Assembly (NCBI GenBank): GCA_033439265.1 | Contig: JAVTVX010000024.1 | Coordinates: forward strand, 10,523,001 to 10,587,000 | DNA from: Dillenia suffruticosa | Lineage: Eukaryota; Streptophyta; Magnoliopsida; Dilleniales; Dilleniaceae | Length of the DNA stretch: 64,000 bases | Direction: 5' to 3' | Shown: one piece after another, positions 35,636 through 47,800 of the stretch | Layout: every line of letters begins with the position of its first letter | How positions within the stretch are numbered: position 1 is the stretch's first letter | The notes under the pieces: generated by a model | Told to the model about the DNA's origin: nothing | Database searches by the model: none | The model's input: the letters and a program-made list of their open reading frames with translations, nothing else | Translations under genes and position numbers: made by a program

Positions 35636-36835
35636 TTATTTAGCATTTTCAGAGTTTGACACAAAAAATTTATACAACTTTTTCTGTGTTTGGTTAGAGT
35701 TAAATCCCAATTCTACCATAACAAACACAGCTTTTTGGATTCCTAGCATGGCACCTAACTTTTCTTGATCTGAGATGAATTTTATTAGCACAATGTTCAG
35801 TCTACTGTTCTTTTCTTTTAAAACCTCTAATTCTTTCTTTAAAAATATATTTTCATTTGCTAGAGTATTTTTGCCTTTTTCTAAAGAATCATCATTCAAT
35901 TTCTTCTTAAATTCACTTACATATAGTTCCGACTTTGCAATTTGTCTTCTTAACTCACTTCATTTTTTGAAATTTGTGATGTTCTAACAATTTTACTTAG
36001 TTCTTTCTTTAGCAAGTTATTTTTCATTTTGAATTTTTTAATTTCTTTAGTGCTTTTGGCAATACTTCACGTAGTTCCTTGATGGTGAAATCATTTTCAG
36101 AATCAGAAGAATCAGAACAGATGAGTATAATGTAGAGTTTACCTCATTATCTGAGACTTCTTCATTTTCCATGAAACATACATTTGCGTGTTCATCATCT
36201 TGCTCTTCATCACTTGGGCTTGAATCTTCATCACTCCAAGTAGCAAGTATCTTTTTCTTTTTCTTCTCCTTTCTGTTCTTTTTGTGTTTCTTCTCATCCC
36301 TTTTGAGAGAGGGGCGGTCAGCCTTCATGTGCCCAGCTTCTTGTATTCAAAACACCTGATTTCTTCATTCTTTTCTAACTTTTTGAAGAATGACTTATTT
36401 TTGTTCCTTTTTCTCATCATGAATTTTCTGAATTTTCTTACCAAAAGAGCTTTATCCTCTTTATCTTCTTCTTCTTCTGAACTGGATGTACTTTTCTCAT
36501 TGTTAACCTTCAAGGCTACCCCTTTGCCTCTTTCTTCTTTGGCAGGTTCATTTACATTCAGTTTCATCTCATGGGTCATCAAGGATCCCACGAGTTCATC
36601 CATTGTCAGAGTCTCAAGATTTTTGAACTCCTCAATTGCTATCACTTTGAGCTCCCAATACTTTGGTAGACTTCTTAGAATTTTATCCACCATGTCTTCT
36701 TGAGGGATTCCTTTTCCAAGTAGTCTGAGCTCATCAGTTACCTTGTTAAATCTTGTGATTATCTCATTGATTGCTTCTCCATCCTTCATCTTGAAGACTT
36801 CATATTCTTGTTTCAGCAATCTGATTTTGCTCTTA
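35636..36835 (-). pseudogene. Nested copia: gag remnant
   Basis: The frame 36,325-36,819 encodes a UBN2-type gag: EYEVFKMKDGEAINEIITRF, LRSLPKYWELKVIAIEEF and LTMDELVGSLMTHE. A degraded CCHC knuckle (RCFEYKKLGT) follows, then an acidic segment (ATWSDEDSSPSDEEQDDEHA) and coiled-coil-like text at 35,636-35,899. The N terminus is cut at GKSKIRLL, exactly where the LTR block at 36,836 begins. These features fit the SIRE branch of copia. Confidence 0.85.
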
Positions 36836-38885
36836 CCTAATAAAGTTTTGATAATGAGTGACTAGAAGGAAAATAGTTCAAGAATATAAGAAAACAGATA
36901 ACAAAATTTAGAATCTTACAGTACAGGTCGACCTGCTTAGAAAACACATCGATCTATGACATTCACACACACACATCAACCTGTTTGATGCTCTTGTCGA
37001 CCTGAGCCAAATGTATTTTATTAGAAACATAAATCTGAACACTTCGACTATTAGGAAGTCAGGTGGACCAATTTAAAAATACATATCGACCAATTGCTTA
37101 AGAACATTGACCTAAACACATAAGGCATCGATAATAAAAAAAGAGAATATATTAGGACATCGATGTCTACATAAACCTTGTCGACACAAAGTAATAGGAA
37201 CACTAGCACATCAACCAATTTATCTCAACACATCAACCAATTGCTTTTTATGAATAGTAATACATCAACCTGTTCTCTACACATATCAACCTGTTTTGCA
37301 AAAACACATCAACCTATTTTTCAACACATCAACCTGAAAAGTGTCATGTATACCAATCTCATACGCTGTGTCAACCAATTGAAAGACCAAATAGTAACAC
37401 ATCAACATAATGGTTTGACACATCAACCTGTTAGTCGTTGATTGTGAAATACACACATCAACCAAGAGTCATGCATATCGACCTAGCATAAACACATCAA
37501 CCAATTCATTTCATCATATTGACTAATTTGACAAATGAATATTAACACATCATCCTTTGAAAAGCACATGTCGACCCGTCCATTATGTTTCATAAATAAA
37601 CTCACATCGACACAGTAAAAGTCTTGTCGACCTGCTGAGACACATCGACCAATTGAATTACTCAAGTCTACTAATTTTATTTGCACAGTGAGATGTCGAT
37701 GCATATAGTGAGTCTTGTCAACCTAATGTTCAATTACTCATTAAAATACACATCGACCTATTAGTTTCTTATCGACACAATACATACACATTAACCAATT
37801 AAATTCCACACATCGACCAATTTATTACATGAACAGTAACATGTCGATGCACCGAATTAGACTTGTCGACCTACCTCTCATAAAGTCAAAAAGACCACAC
37901 ATCGACACGGTTGAAATGTTGTCAACACAGAGGAGCACATCGACCAATTAAAAATCTCGTATCCACTAATTTCATTTGGTACAGTTCTTTGTCGACCTAT
38001 AATAGTTGTTTGTCGACCTGTTTGCATAAAAATACACTAGGAATTATTCAAATTCATGTCGATGTCTACAATAGACTTGTCGACCTGCGTGTGTCAGAAA
38101 CTAGATTTGGGAAACATTTTTGAATCTGACGGACACATACTTTTTTCGATTTCTGAGCTATTGCCTTTTCTATCAAAGTTAACATTCGAATGCAGCGCGA
38201 ACAAAATCTAATTGGCTTATTTAAAAGAGGTGCCAGTAAAAAGAACATAGTTTCAGCGTGAAGGAAAGAATGAGTAATAGCGGAAATTAAATGTCCAACG
38301 TTCAAACTCAACAATCTTCACCAACCCTCAACGGCTCTATTCAATGCTTCTAAGAGTAGAAAATAAAGAGGGTAACACATGAGAAAAACGAGAGACAACG
38401 ACCAAGAACAACTTGAATTAAGAGCTCCATTGAATACTGAAAAATCTCGTCTCTGTGCACTTAAAAGTTTTCAATTGTATTAAGTGTCTTTTTGAGTTTT
38501 TTATTCTGTCAAATCTGAGGAAAGTAAGTCTCAATTCTCGACCTTCTTTTTTTATTATTAATTCGAGTGTCAAAGATTGAGTATACGATATTGTCTTAGA
38601 TCTAGAGAAGTCCAAACTCAGTTCAAGAGAGATTGAATTGTTATGTTCAGAGATAATACTGTATGAGGTTTAACTTGAACCTAAAATCAAGTTTGTAAAC
38701 TAAACATTTAGTGAAAAATCAAGAGAGAGTTTGGGAGTGGACGTACACCGAATTTGGTGGAATCACTATAAAAATTCTTTGTGTCTTTTTTACTTGTTTT
38801 CATTTACTGTTATAAAGTTTTAAAATTCAAAAAAAGTGTCGAAAAATCTATATTCAACTATTCACCCCTCCTCTTTAGTTGAATA
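36836..38885 (+). mobile_element. Long LTR (~2 kb) of the nested SIRE-like element
   Basis: The block starts AAAGTTTTGATAATGAGTG and ends near TATTCACCCCTCCTCTTTAG, wording typical of the two ends of SIRE-type LTRs read in the plus direction. The outer copia integrase resumes at about 38,935. Its interior is dominated by a dispersed TCGACC motif. No ORF across it is supported. Confidence 0.65.
36920..38100. repeat. Irregular array of ACATCGACC / ACATCAACC motifs
   Basis: Dozens of copies of a 9-13 bp phrase occur, mostly ACATCGACCAATT, ACATCAACCTGTT and TTGTCGACCTG, at irregular spacing over 1.2 kb. Most copies share one direction. The CG/CA alternation (TCGACC versus TCAACC) is what deamination of a methylated CpG would leave. 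There is no fixed unit or spacer, so it is neither a satellite nor a CRISPR array. Confidence 0.85.
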
Positions 38886-38929
38886 ACAAACACAGAGAGC
38901 TCTATTTTGAGAAGAATATTACAAGATTA

Positions 38930-40990
38930 CTGACTATTTCTGCAACTTCTCAGTAGAACAGAGTAGTCGAGAAAAGAAATAGGACTTTGTTGAAAATTGT
39001 GAGATGTATGATGGCGCAAATCAATGTATCTATCTTCCATTGAGGAGATATTTTATTGACTACTGTCTACGTCCTCAATCATGTCTCATTAAAATCCATA
39101 GTTAGTACTCCCCATATGAGTTTTGGATAGAGAGGCAGTCTGACGTTAGCCACTTGAGGTTATGAGACTGTGCTGTGATTTCTCGCATCCACATGGCAAG
39201 TTAGGCCCGTGAGAAAGTATGTGTTTTTAGGAGAACATATGGACAATACTGTCATCAAGATTAAGTCTCGTGATATCACATTCCTTGAGAATGATTTCCC
39301 TAAAAGAGGTGAAATCAATGTAGACCTTATCTTCTATGAGATGGATGAGCTCAGTGGCTCGGGGAGCTCAGCGGTGGCATACAAGAATCCATTACGAATT
39401 TTGGTTCAGTGGGAGTGATCCATCAAGAGGTGAAGAGTTTTTCTCTCCTCGTAAAAGTATCAAGGATGCGTACTTAAATGTCGTTTCCTGATTGAGGGTG
39501 AACCCCTCATTATGACTCTAAAGGATGATAAGAAATCACAAACGGTCCTAAAAGCTCTCGAGGGTTCAACGAAAAATCATTTGTTGAAGGCCATGACGAA
39601 GAGAATGAGTTGATGAGAATCAATAGGGTCTAAGACCTAGTTAATTTGTCTAAGGATAGAAAGACTATTGGGAATAAGTAGGTTCTCAAGATCAAGAGAA
39701 AGGCTAATGAATCAATGGAGAGGTATAAAACCCGTTTAATAACCACGGTTACACTTAGACTTAAGGGCATGGACTACCAGGGAGTTATAGTCCAATTCTA
39801 TCTTAATCCTTTTATTTTTTCGTGATTGTCATAAATATGGATCTAGAGTTATATCAGATTGACATAAAGATTACTTTTCCGTAATGAAAGTTTAGATGAG
39901 AAGATCTATATGGAGCAACCCTCTAGATTCATTCTAGTAGATCAGGTGGAGAAGGTCTGTTGACTTTGGGAGTCAACATACGGCCTAAACGCTCATCCAG
40001 GCGGTGGTATCCAAGATTTCACAAGTAGATGATATATTATAATTTTATAATAATATGGGAGAATCATTATTTCTATCTGATACATGTCGATAACTCTTTT
40101 ATGATCATGCTCTCATACATGGGTGACATTCTGTTGGCCGGAAATAATAGAAAATATTTAATGACCATTGAAACATGGTTATTGTTCATGGGTGAGATTT
40201 AGTTTATTCTAGAATTTAGGATCCAGAGGGATCACTTAAGAATGGTATTGATTCTTTAACAAGAGTTCTGCATCAGAAAAATTTTTGAGCTTTTCGAGAT
40301 AACGAATCAACCTAATAAATACTCCTATCACTAATAGTGAAAACTTGAGTCTTTTTTTATATATCCTAAAATTCATGAAAAAATAAGGAAGATGAGTAGA
40401 TGTTTATTTTTCAGTCGATCTAATGAGTAGATATCAACTGAATACTGATGGGAACCACTGTAGAGTAGTGAAAATGATTCTAAAATATATCAAGGGAGCT
40501 GCGAATCTCTCCTTGTGTTATAAAGGAGGTCATTTCGTTTTGTTAGGTATTCAAACGCTAACTAAGAGTAGCGATCTAGATGAACGCAAACTAACATTAG
40601 ATTTTATTTTCTTAGAGCAGTAAGAAGTGAACTAGTATAGCTCTATCTACGATAGAGATTGAGCTTGTGGTATACTCAATTGTAGTTCAGGAAAATGTTT
40701 GGTTCCAGAAATTTCTGAATGATTTAGGGATTATAGCAGATAGTGAGATGTCAGTGATAATTATTGTGATAATCAGATCGCCACTGCCAACCATCGAGAT
40801 TCTAAGTATCACAGTAAAACCAAATACAAAAATACAAGATATTACTCTATGAGAGATATTATTAGGAATGATGTAATAACAATTAAATACACCTTTATAT
40901 ATAGCGTGGTGGCTGAACCTTTCACAAAACCCATTATGAGAGATTTCTTTGTGAGACAAGAAATCATTGAGTGTAGTGTATTTTGACATT
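38930..40990 (+). pseudogene. Outer copia: integrase end, RT and RNase H remnants
   Basis: At about 38,938 the plus strand reads LTISATSQ.NRVVEKRNRTL, the distal integrase core. At about 39,630 it reads DLVNLSKDRKTIGNK.VLKI and later ERYKTRL, the start of copia RT. At 40,423-40,530 it reads MSRYQLNTDGNHCRVVKMIL and YIKGAANLSLCY, just before RNase H. Stops and shifts are frequent. The order continues the pieces at 32,085-33,049 across the nested insertion. Confidence 0.75.
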
Positions 40991-42106
40991 ACTCATTATT
41001 TACTGTATTTGATGCTTATTGAGATATATGACATGCGTACATTATTAGGTCACAAGTTTATTTCATTCACTTATTTATTGTCATATATTTTTTGATATGT
41101 TGTAATAAAAGATGTGTCAAGTAGACATGATTGACTCTCTCACACGAGTAACCATCTCCAGCTCTAAGTGAACGAGAATGAGATGGTTTCTAATTATAAG
41201 AGACTTTGAGAGTAGATTTATTAGAACATAAGTTATTCTGATATGTGTTCAGGATGAGGTTATCTGTGATATGACCGACATGGAAATATCCACATCCATG
41301 TTGCCTGTAAGTAGCCAGATCTGAGATTTCAGATATCACCTACGACTTGTGATATTGTTTCTACGATACTCTATCTGAAATCTCTCAATAAAGTCTTATG
41401 TGTAAACTAAGTCCCATACCTATACAGTATTAGAGAAATCTGACATATGCCATTTTTAAGAGATGAGAAAATAATATTGTGATATGTGTTTCATACCGCA
41501 TGTGATAAGATGACCATGGGATAATAGGAACTATGATTTGAGACGATAGTGTGATCGTGATCCCCGTTCTCACTATGTGAAATTCGAGATTCATAAGGTG
41601 GGATCTCTTGTGCAATTATTACTTTCGGCTGTTTTTAAATGTTTTAGTTCAGTGTTACTACTTTACTATATTTACTTATAGCCCGAAAGAGACAGATTTA
41701 AGAAAATAGCTGAATTGAGACTCATAGATTCGAGTTTGGGAAAAGAAACGCCAATAGATATTATATCATTGTGTTGTATTCACAGGTCGATCTGTTATAT
41801 TAATCCATATTGGGATTCACATATTATAGTAAATACACAGTTGAGCAAAAATTGAGAATTATTTTGATGAGTAAAGTGGTTCGATGGATATAATTGCGTT
41901 GGATTTGGGGTACAGCGAATTCTTTTTATACTAATGGTGATTTCTCGATCATCTTAATAGATATATCGAGAAGTCTTTGCTTGTTAATATACTCGTCGGT
42001 CGCATGACACCCAATGCTATATAAAAGTCCAACAGGGTGATGTATAAGATCGCATGAACTGTAATCATATGACAGATATAAAATACTCTCGTGTGCAAGT
42101 GGGAGA
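40991..42106. other. 3' untranslated region of the outer copia element
   Basis: Non-coding internal sequence between the RNase H remnant and the polypurine tract AAGTGGGAGA at 42,097-42,106. No host gene or second element was recognised. Confidence 0.6.
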
Positions 42107-42574
42107 TGTTGAAAAATACCCACAATGGACATTTTGGTAATTTTGGGATAATTGGATAACTCTTATTATCCCATTAACCATACCATTAACCATTCATAAA
42201 AGTCTCCCTAATTAATCCTAGTAAAGACCATGTGAATGCTTCTCTTCCTCACAACTGAGATTTTGGGGGAACATCATGGAGGGCTAGGGTTTACACACAT
42301 TCCTCTAGAGAGAGATAAAAATTGAGGGATGAGAAATTTTCACATCAGAAAATTTCTTCGGTCATTGGAGATCACCGGACTTAAGGCTTGAGGCGTCGTG
42401 GTATTGTGATAATGGTTCGATCCCGTGATCACCATCCCGACCATACAATCCGTTTGAGAGATTTAGCAACTTGGTTGGATTTTGAAGACCGACTTCATTG
42501 AGATATTTATTTCAAAAATTCTAATCTATTTACTACGCTTGCATATGTGCATGTCGTGTCGATTAAATCCAACA

Positions 42575-44746
42575 ATTTATATTTTATATATCATACAAAG
42601 TGTGTGAATTTTTTAATCATTTATATATTTTATTTTAATGAAAAATTCAAGTAATAGATGTGTGTGAGCAATAAATTATAACTACTAAAAGAATTTCAAG
42701 TTTTAAATGTTAAAAGTCAAGGGATAGGGAAAAAAAAAAAAGAAAAAGATCTTGCACACTTTTAATAAAATTTTCTATTCCCCACCATAAGGTAAAAAAG
42801 CGTTATTGTTGTTCAAAACCTTAAAATGATATGCATTGGATTCAAAAATAAATAAATAAAAAGAGGGGGATGAATTTAGGGTGGGGTTAGAGGACATATG
42901 ACAAAAAAAAGGTAAAATTCTTATTGTTGTTAGAATTTTTTTTTTCTTTTAATCTATTTAAAATAGGAAAGATTTTGATTCTTATTAAGGATTTAAAAGC
43001 CAAGTGACCAAAATAATCTCACCTAATAGCCAAAAGGTAATGTGGAATGATGAGAGGTATTTTGGTTCCTCAAGTTCCTTTCATCCTTGAAAGAAATCAA
43101 AACCTTTTTCACCTTAAATAAAAAATATTATTTAATTTAGTATCAATAATTAAAACATTAAAACATTAAAACATTAAGACATTCACAGGTAATTTTTTGA
43201 TACGGTAATTATCAGGCAAAATAGACCATGGATGATAGTTTGCAAGTGATCTAGGAATGAGAGCTAAGGGGGAATTCTTGCATATGATTAAAGATTTGAG
43301 AGGTTTAGCGGAAGATATTTCCTATTACAAATATTGTATACTGAAATATTATACACAAGGCAGATGTTTTTCAAACAAAGTTCGAGACTCTATTCACTCT
43401 CATAATTGTTTAATTAAAACATAAATCATAAAGTTTTTTTTAATCATTGGTTAAAATACGAATTAACATTTCTCTACAAAATATTCATATATGAATTTTG
43501 CCCACGTGACCGATCTCCGCCCATAATTTACCCATGAGCGGAAACGGATTTAGAAAAGTTGAGATCAGATGAATAGATTTAAAAAAGTTTAAATTAAATT
43601 CAATTAGAATTTTATAATATTTTCAATATAAAAAATTTAAGTACAATAATAATTTTAATTATTTTTATAAAAAAATTAACGTTTACTTGTGAAATTTTGT
43701 ATTTTTTAAATGAAATAAAATTAGCAAAATAAAAAATTTGAAAACGACCCCAACGCCCACCAATATTGAAATGTATATGGACTGCACAAGCCATTCCATC
43801 AAACAAGGGGTGTTCATGGGATTTTTCTTCTCTATATCGTTATTTTTTTGTAATAATTATTTAATGAAGTCATGCGGATAACATGGGGCCAGAAGAAATT
43901 AATAACAGCAAATCATCAGATCCACAAAAAGAATAATAATAATAATAATAATAAAGAAAGAAAATCCAAAAAGCAAGAGAGTCGACAAACCCTCTTCTCG
44001 AATGCATTATTTTATTTAATTATCTTTTTGACCCCAAGACTTTTCTTTTCAGTTCAAATATGTCCAACAGATGTAAAAACAGCCACCAACCTAAAAAAGC
44101 GTGGTCCTCAACTACAACCCACTTTTTATTTTATGGTCAAGTCTTGTCTTCTGCCTTTTATGCGTTTTTCTTCGCTCTTAATTTTAGTCAAGCCTCCATG
44201 TCTTTTCAATTTTTTGGTTATTCATAATAATTTTTTTAGTATAAATTACGTCTAAAATAGGCAAAAATATTAAAACTTATTAATATATATTTAATAATTT
44301 AACATGATAGTGGAATTTTAATCACCATTTTCGGGAATCATTCTACACGGGCACAATTTTGGAGAATCTTTGGAAGATGGTGTGAAATTTTGATTTTTAT
44401 TTATTTCGTAAACTGATGATTTGTGCATTTGTTCTTATTTCAACTCAATTGCCGCACAATTGGTTGTGTATTTCTTCGGTCCTCCTCTTTCTTTGTCAAT
44501 CCAGATCAATTCACCCCGAAATGTACCCATTTTCGTCCTTCCCATTTTTCCAAACCCTCTCGTTCTCTCTCTCTCTCGCAACACACACGTACCCATTCAT
44601 GAAACCAACTTTTTAAGCCAACCCACCAATCCAACTTCATCTCAGACTGGGTCAGAAATAGTTTCTTTTGATCTCAGTTTCAGTTTGAGTTTGAGTTCAA
44701 TACTCTAAACTCAAACAAAAACTACAACTTTTCCCAAGAAACCCAG
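42575..44746. other. AT-rich intergenic DNA and leader of the SEC14-like gene
   Basis: No gene was recognised in 42,580-44,400. An (AAT)n tract lies at about 43,933-43,953. The last ~250 bp are C/T-rich (CTCTCTCTCTC, then TCAGTTTCAGTTTGAGTTTG), fitting a plant 5' UTR, but no clear TATA box was chosen. Confidence 0.5.
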
Positions 44747-44821
44747 ATGGAGAGGACTCAAGATGCTGCAATTTCCCAGTTCAAAAGATCAATTCGCAAA
44801 CTTGGGTCCTCGGCTGAGGTC

Positions 44822-44863
<42 letters not shown>

Positions 44864-47800
44864 GCATTTGTTTACTTATTCCATTGAATTTATTTTATTT
44901 ATTGACGTTTTGTATTTTACAGAATTATGGAGATCCAACACTGTTGAGGTTTCTGGTGGCAAGATCAATGGACCCAGACAAAGCAGCCAAGATGTTTGTT
45001 GAATGGCAGAAATGGAGGGCATCTTTTGTTCCTAATGGGTTCATTGCTGAATCTGAAGTGAGAGATGAATTGGAAGCAGGAAAGATTTATTTGCAGGGTC
45101 TGTCAAGAGATGGCAATCCAGTCTTGATTGTCAGAGCAAGCTTGCACTACCCTTCCAAAGATCAGCTTCAGTTCAGGAGTAATTATTTGTTCCTGATACT
45201 TTTCTTCTATTACGTTTCTTACTTAATCAATTTATTTTTTTTTTTTTTCTGAAAAATTCCTCGTATTAAGCTTGTGGAATGGTTTAAATTTTTTGAGTAA
45301 TTAGTTGTGTCAAATTTAGATTCTTCATGAAATTGTTGAGATGATGCCATCTCTTCCAGAGTTGTCCAATTTGTGGGTCATGTGTGTCGTGGAGGCATCT
45401 TTTTGTTGGTTTGTAAGTGAAAGTCTTTTATATATGTCTATATTAAGTTGGGACTGGAAAGGGTTGCCATTTCTGGGTGCGGTTACCTTTTCTGGGTCCC
45501 TTTTTTTTTAAGTATTATGGTGATGCCGTATACATGGGGTCAACTAGATTGGTTTCCCTGACATTATTGAAGTCCTTAGGTAGAATTACTTGTATTTTAA
45601 TATCTGGGCTTGTGTTGCCAAAAACTAGAGGATGCTATTTTGGTCAGAATTGGCATGATGAAGTTGCCATTTCTCAAAGATGATACTCTTTTTCATGATT
45701 ATTGTATTAAGGGAAGCCCAGGAAGATGGAATCAACAAAGAATCAGTTCTGGCCATACCAAAAGAGAAGTGATTTGGATGGCTGAGAAAAATAATTGGGT
45801 TGGTTTTAGTGTGCAATGCTCTGGGGGCATGAACACATTCTAAATTGCACCTACTTCTATAACTTCATTATAATATTCCATGCTATAGCAACGTGTGAAT
45901 GTACTTCGGGTTCATTATCTTATTAAAGAAAATACATTTCTTTGGTTATATAATCTTATCTTAAAATAACATAAAAATTGCATGCTTTTTGCTACTACCG
46001 GTTCATTACATTATGGGAATGTAAGCCTCATTTTGTTAGTGTGCCTTGCACATGCTAATTACTGCATCTTCATTGGTAAAGATGGCATACAAGTCTTATT
46101 TTTGATGGTTCAAATGATCATACTGTTAGGACTTTAATTTTTAGTTGAAATATCATTACGATTTTGGGTTAAATTTTAGTACAGGATCTAGTCAATAGAT
46201 ATTCCGCAGGAAATTCCTCTCTTCCCTTGCTAGAGTTTTCTCTCTCTTAGACCGAAGTTTGACAGCCGGCAATTTGTTTCCTAACGACATTTCTATCACA
46301 CTTTTTTTTTTTGGATAAGAATTAGATTTACTTTTTTATTGATCATACTCCCTTTAAATAGATAAAATTAAGGTTTATAATATAATAAATTTGCTATTAA
46401 AAACAAACTCCTAAAATTATTCCTAATATGAAAAATTCCAAAACTAAGCAACTATTATTTTAAAAAAGATAGCTATCAACTAAAATAAAGAAAGTACTAT
46501 TTTTCTAAAATTTTTCCTTCTTACTAATTTTTTAAATATCCTCCTAAAAGATTTCTTTTCAATGATATTCACTTTTTAGAATAACTTTTTTTCCAATGAT
46601 ATCCATTGTGTATATCATTACTCCTCTCTAGGATAAAGAGCTTGTCCTCAAACTCGAAAATTCAGGATGTGCCTTCTCAAGTCTTCAAGAATTCCCAAGA
46701 AGCCTCCAACCTTATCTGCTTCTTTGAACTTTAACATACCCTGCTTAGCCTCTTCATGTTCCTAGCACAGAACTGCCCACAGTCCCAGAAATTCTTGCTC
46801 AATAGCTCTACCTGCTGCAGCCTCTTGTTCTGCAGTTTCTTTCAATCTTGTAATTTCTTTTTCGACAGCAGCAATGTCAAGCATAAGTCCTTCAACACTT
46901 TCATTTGCCACTCTCCCTTTCTTCAAGTTTCCCTATACGCAGCTTCCTTTGGCTGAGATCCTTTGCCTGAGCCTCCACTTGCTTTTAAGTGAAGTTGACC
47001 TTGCCCTGGGAATGGTTGTCCTTCCTCTGCCCATATGCTCCCAAGAATCAAATATTTGACCATCATCTGTTTTATGAATGACCATTATAATACCACTATA
47101 TCTCTGGGCCTCTCGGAATATATCGTCCTTCAGCCAAGCTTCCATCCTCTCCACTCTCTCGCGATTAATCCCCCTGTGCTGCAGCATGTTTTGATATGGT
47201 CTTTCAACTGCACGAAACACAAATGCCATTGATATAGATCACAGGCTTCTCTCTCATATTATGCCAAAGCATAGGGCGGCCCCCTGTTGAGCTGCCTATC
47301 CTTAGAATTACAGATCGAATACTGTCAATGGTTGGGCCACACCAATTACAGGAAACCGAGGCACCTCTCCATTATTCCTCACAGCACCCACACCCATCTC
47401 CGGAGGACACCATTAGAAGATTCTGAGATCTTGGGAAGAGATGGTTTCAAGCTTGCATAACCAAGTGCTCCCATAGGATCTCTACGAAACAATCTGCGAA
47501 GTATGCTACACAATTCTGGCTTAACTTGGAGGTAAAAGGGAGCATGCATCAGGCATGCTTGGAGGTAACTTGCTTCTTTCCAAGTCAAAGGAAGGTAATG
47601 AAATTACCAGTTCTGTGAGCTCTTCCCGCATCTCGTGCAAATAGCACTTCTGGTGTTTGTCTCATCTACATTGTCATACTTGCACGATCTAGTGAGAGTT
47701 CTGCAGGTTCAACCTTATAGCCAGAATGCTTGTCCTGTTTGAAAAGTGCATCGAATCCCTCCACAAAGCCCTCACCCTTCGTTTACTTGCACAGTTCATG

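Larger units (their letters stand above)
33050..38885 (+). mobile_element. Nested SIRE-like copia element with inverted interior
   Basis: Two blocks in the same orientation begin with CCTAATA(G/A)AGTTTTGAT: one at about 33,052-33,270 (truncated), the other a long LTR at about 36,836-38,885. They match closely for about 200 bp. Copia coding remnants between them (33,325-36,835) all lie on the minus strand, in the order RT, integrase, gag from left to right, opposite to the apparent LTR direction. Outer-element integrase sequence borders the whole unit. This is best read as a nested LTR element whose interior was inverted, possibly by self-integration. No target duplication was confirmed. Confidence 0.65.
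29677..42574 (+). mobile_element. Ty1/copia LTR retrotransposon (outer element) with nested insertion
   Basis: The 5' LTR is 29,677-30,146 (TGTTAGAAAATGCC..AAATCCAATA). The 3' LTR is 42,107-42,574 (TGTTGAAAAATACC..AAATCCAACA). The two align along their full ~470 bp. ATTTA flanks both sides (29,672-29,676 and 42,575-42,579), a perfect 5 bp target duplication. TTGGTATCAAAGCG follows the 5' LTR (initiator-tRNA-Met-type primer site), and AAGTGGGAGA precedes the 3' LTR (polypurine tract). Plus-strand remnants run in copia order: gag zinc knuckle, pre-integrase, integrase, RT, RNase H, all with stops. The integrase is split by a SIRE-like insertion at about 33,050-38,885. LTR divergence of many percent suggests an old insertion. 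Confidence 0.93.

Noticed and set aside
36920..38100. CRISPR-like array of short repeats
   Set aside because: Repeat words vary, spacing is irregular, there are no constant-length spacers or cas genes, and the region is a plant retrotransposon LTR.
43872..44255. 127-codon plus-strand frame
   Set aside because: Asn/Lys repeats from an AAT microsatellite and no recognisable domain; the region is intergenic.
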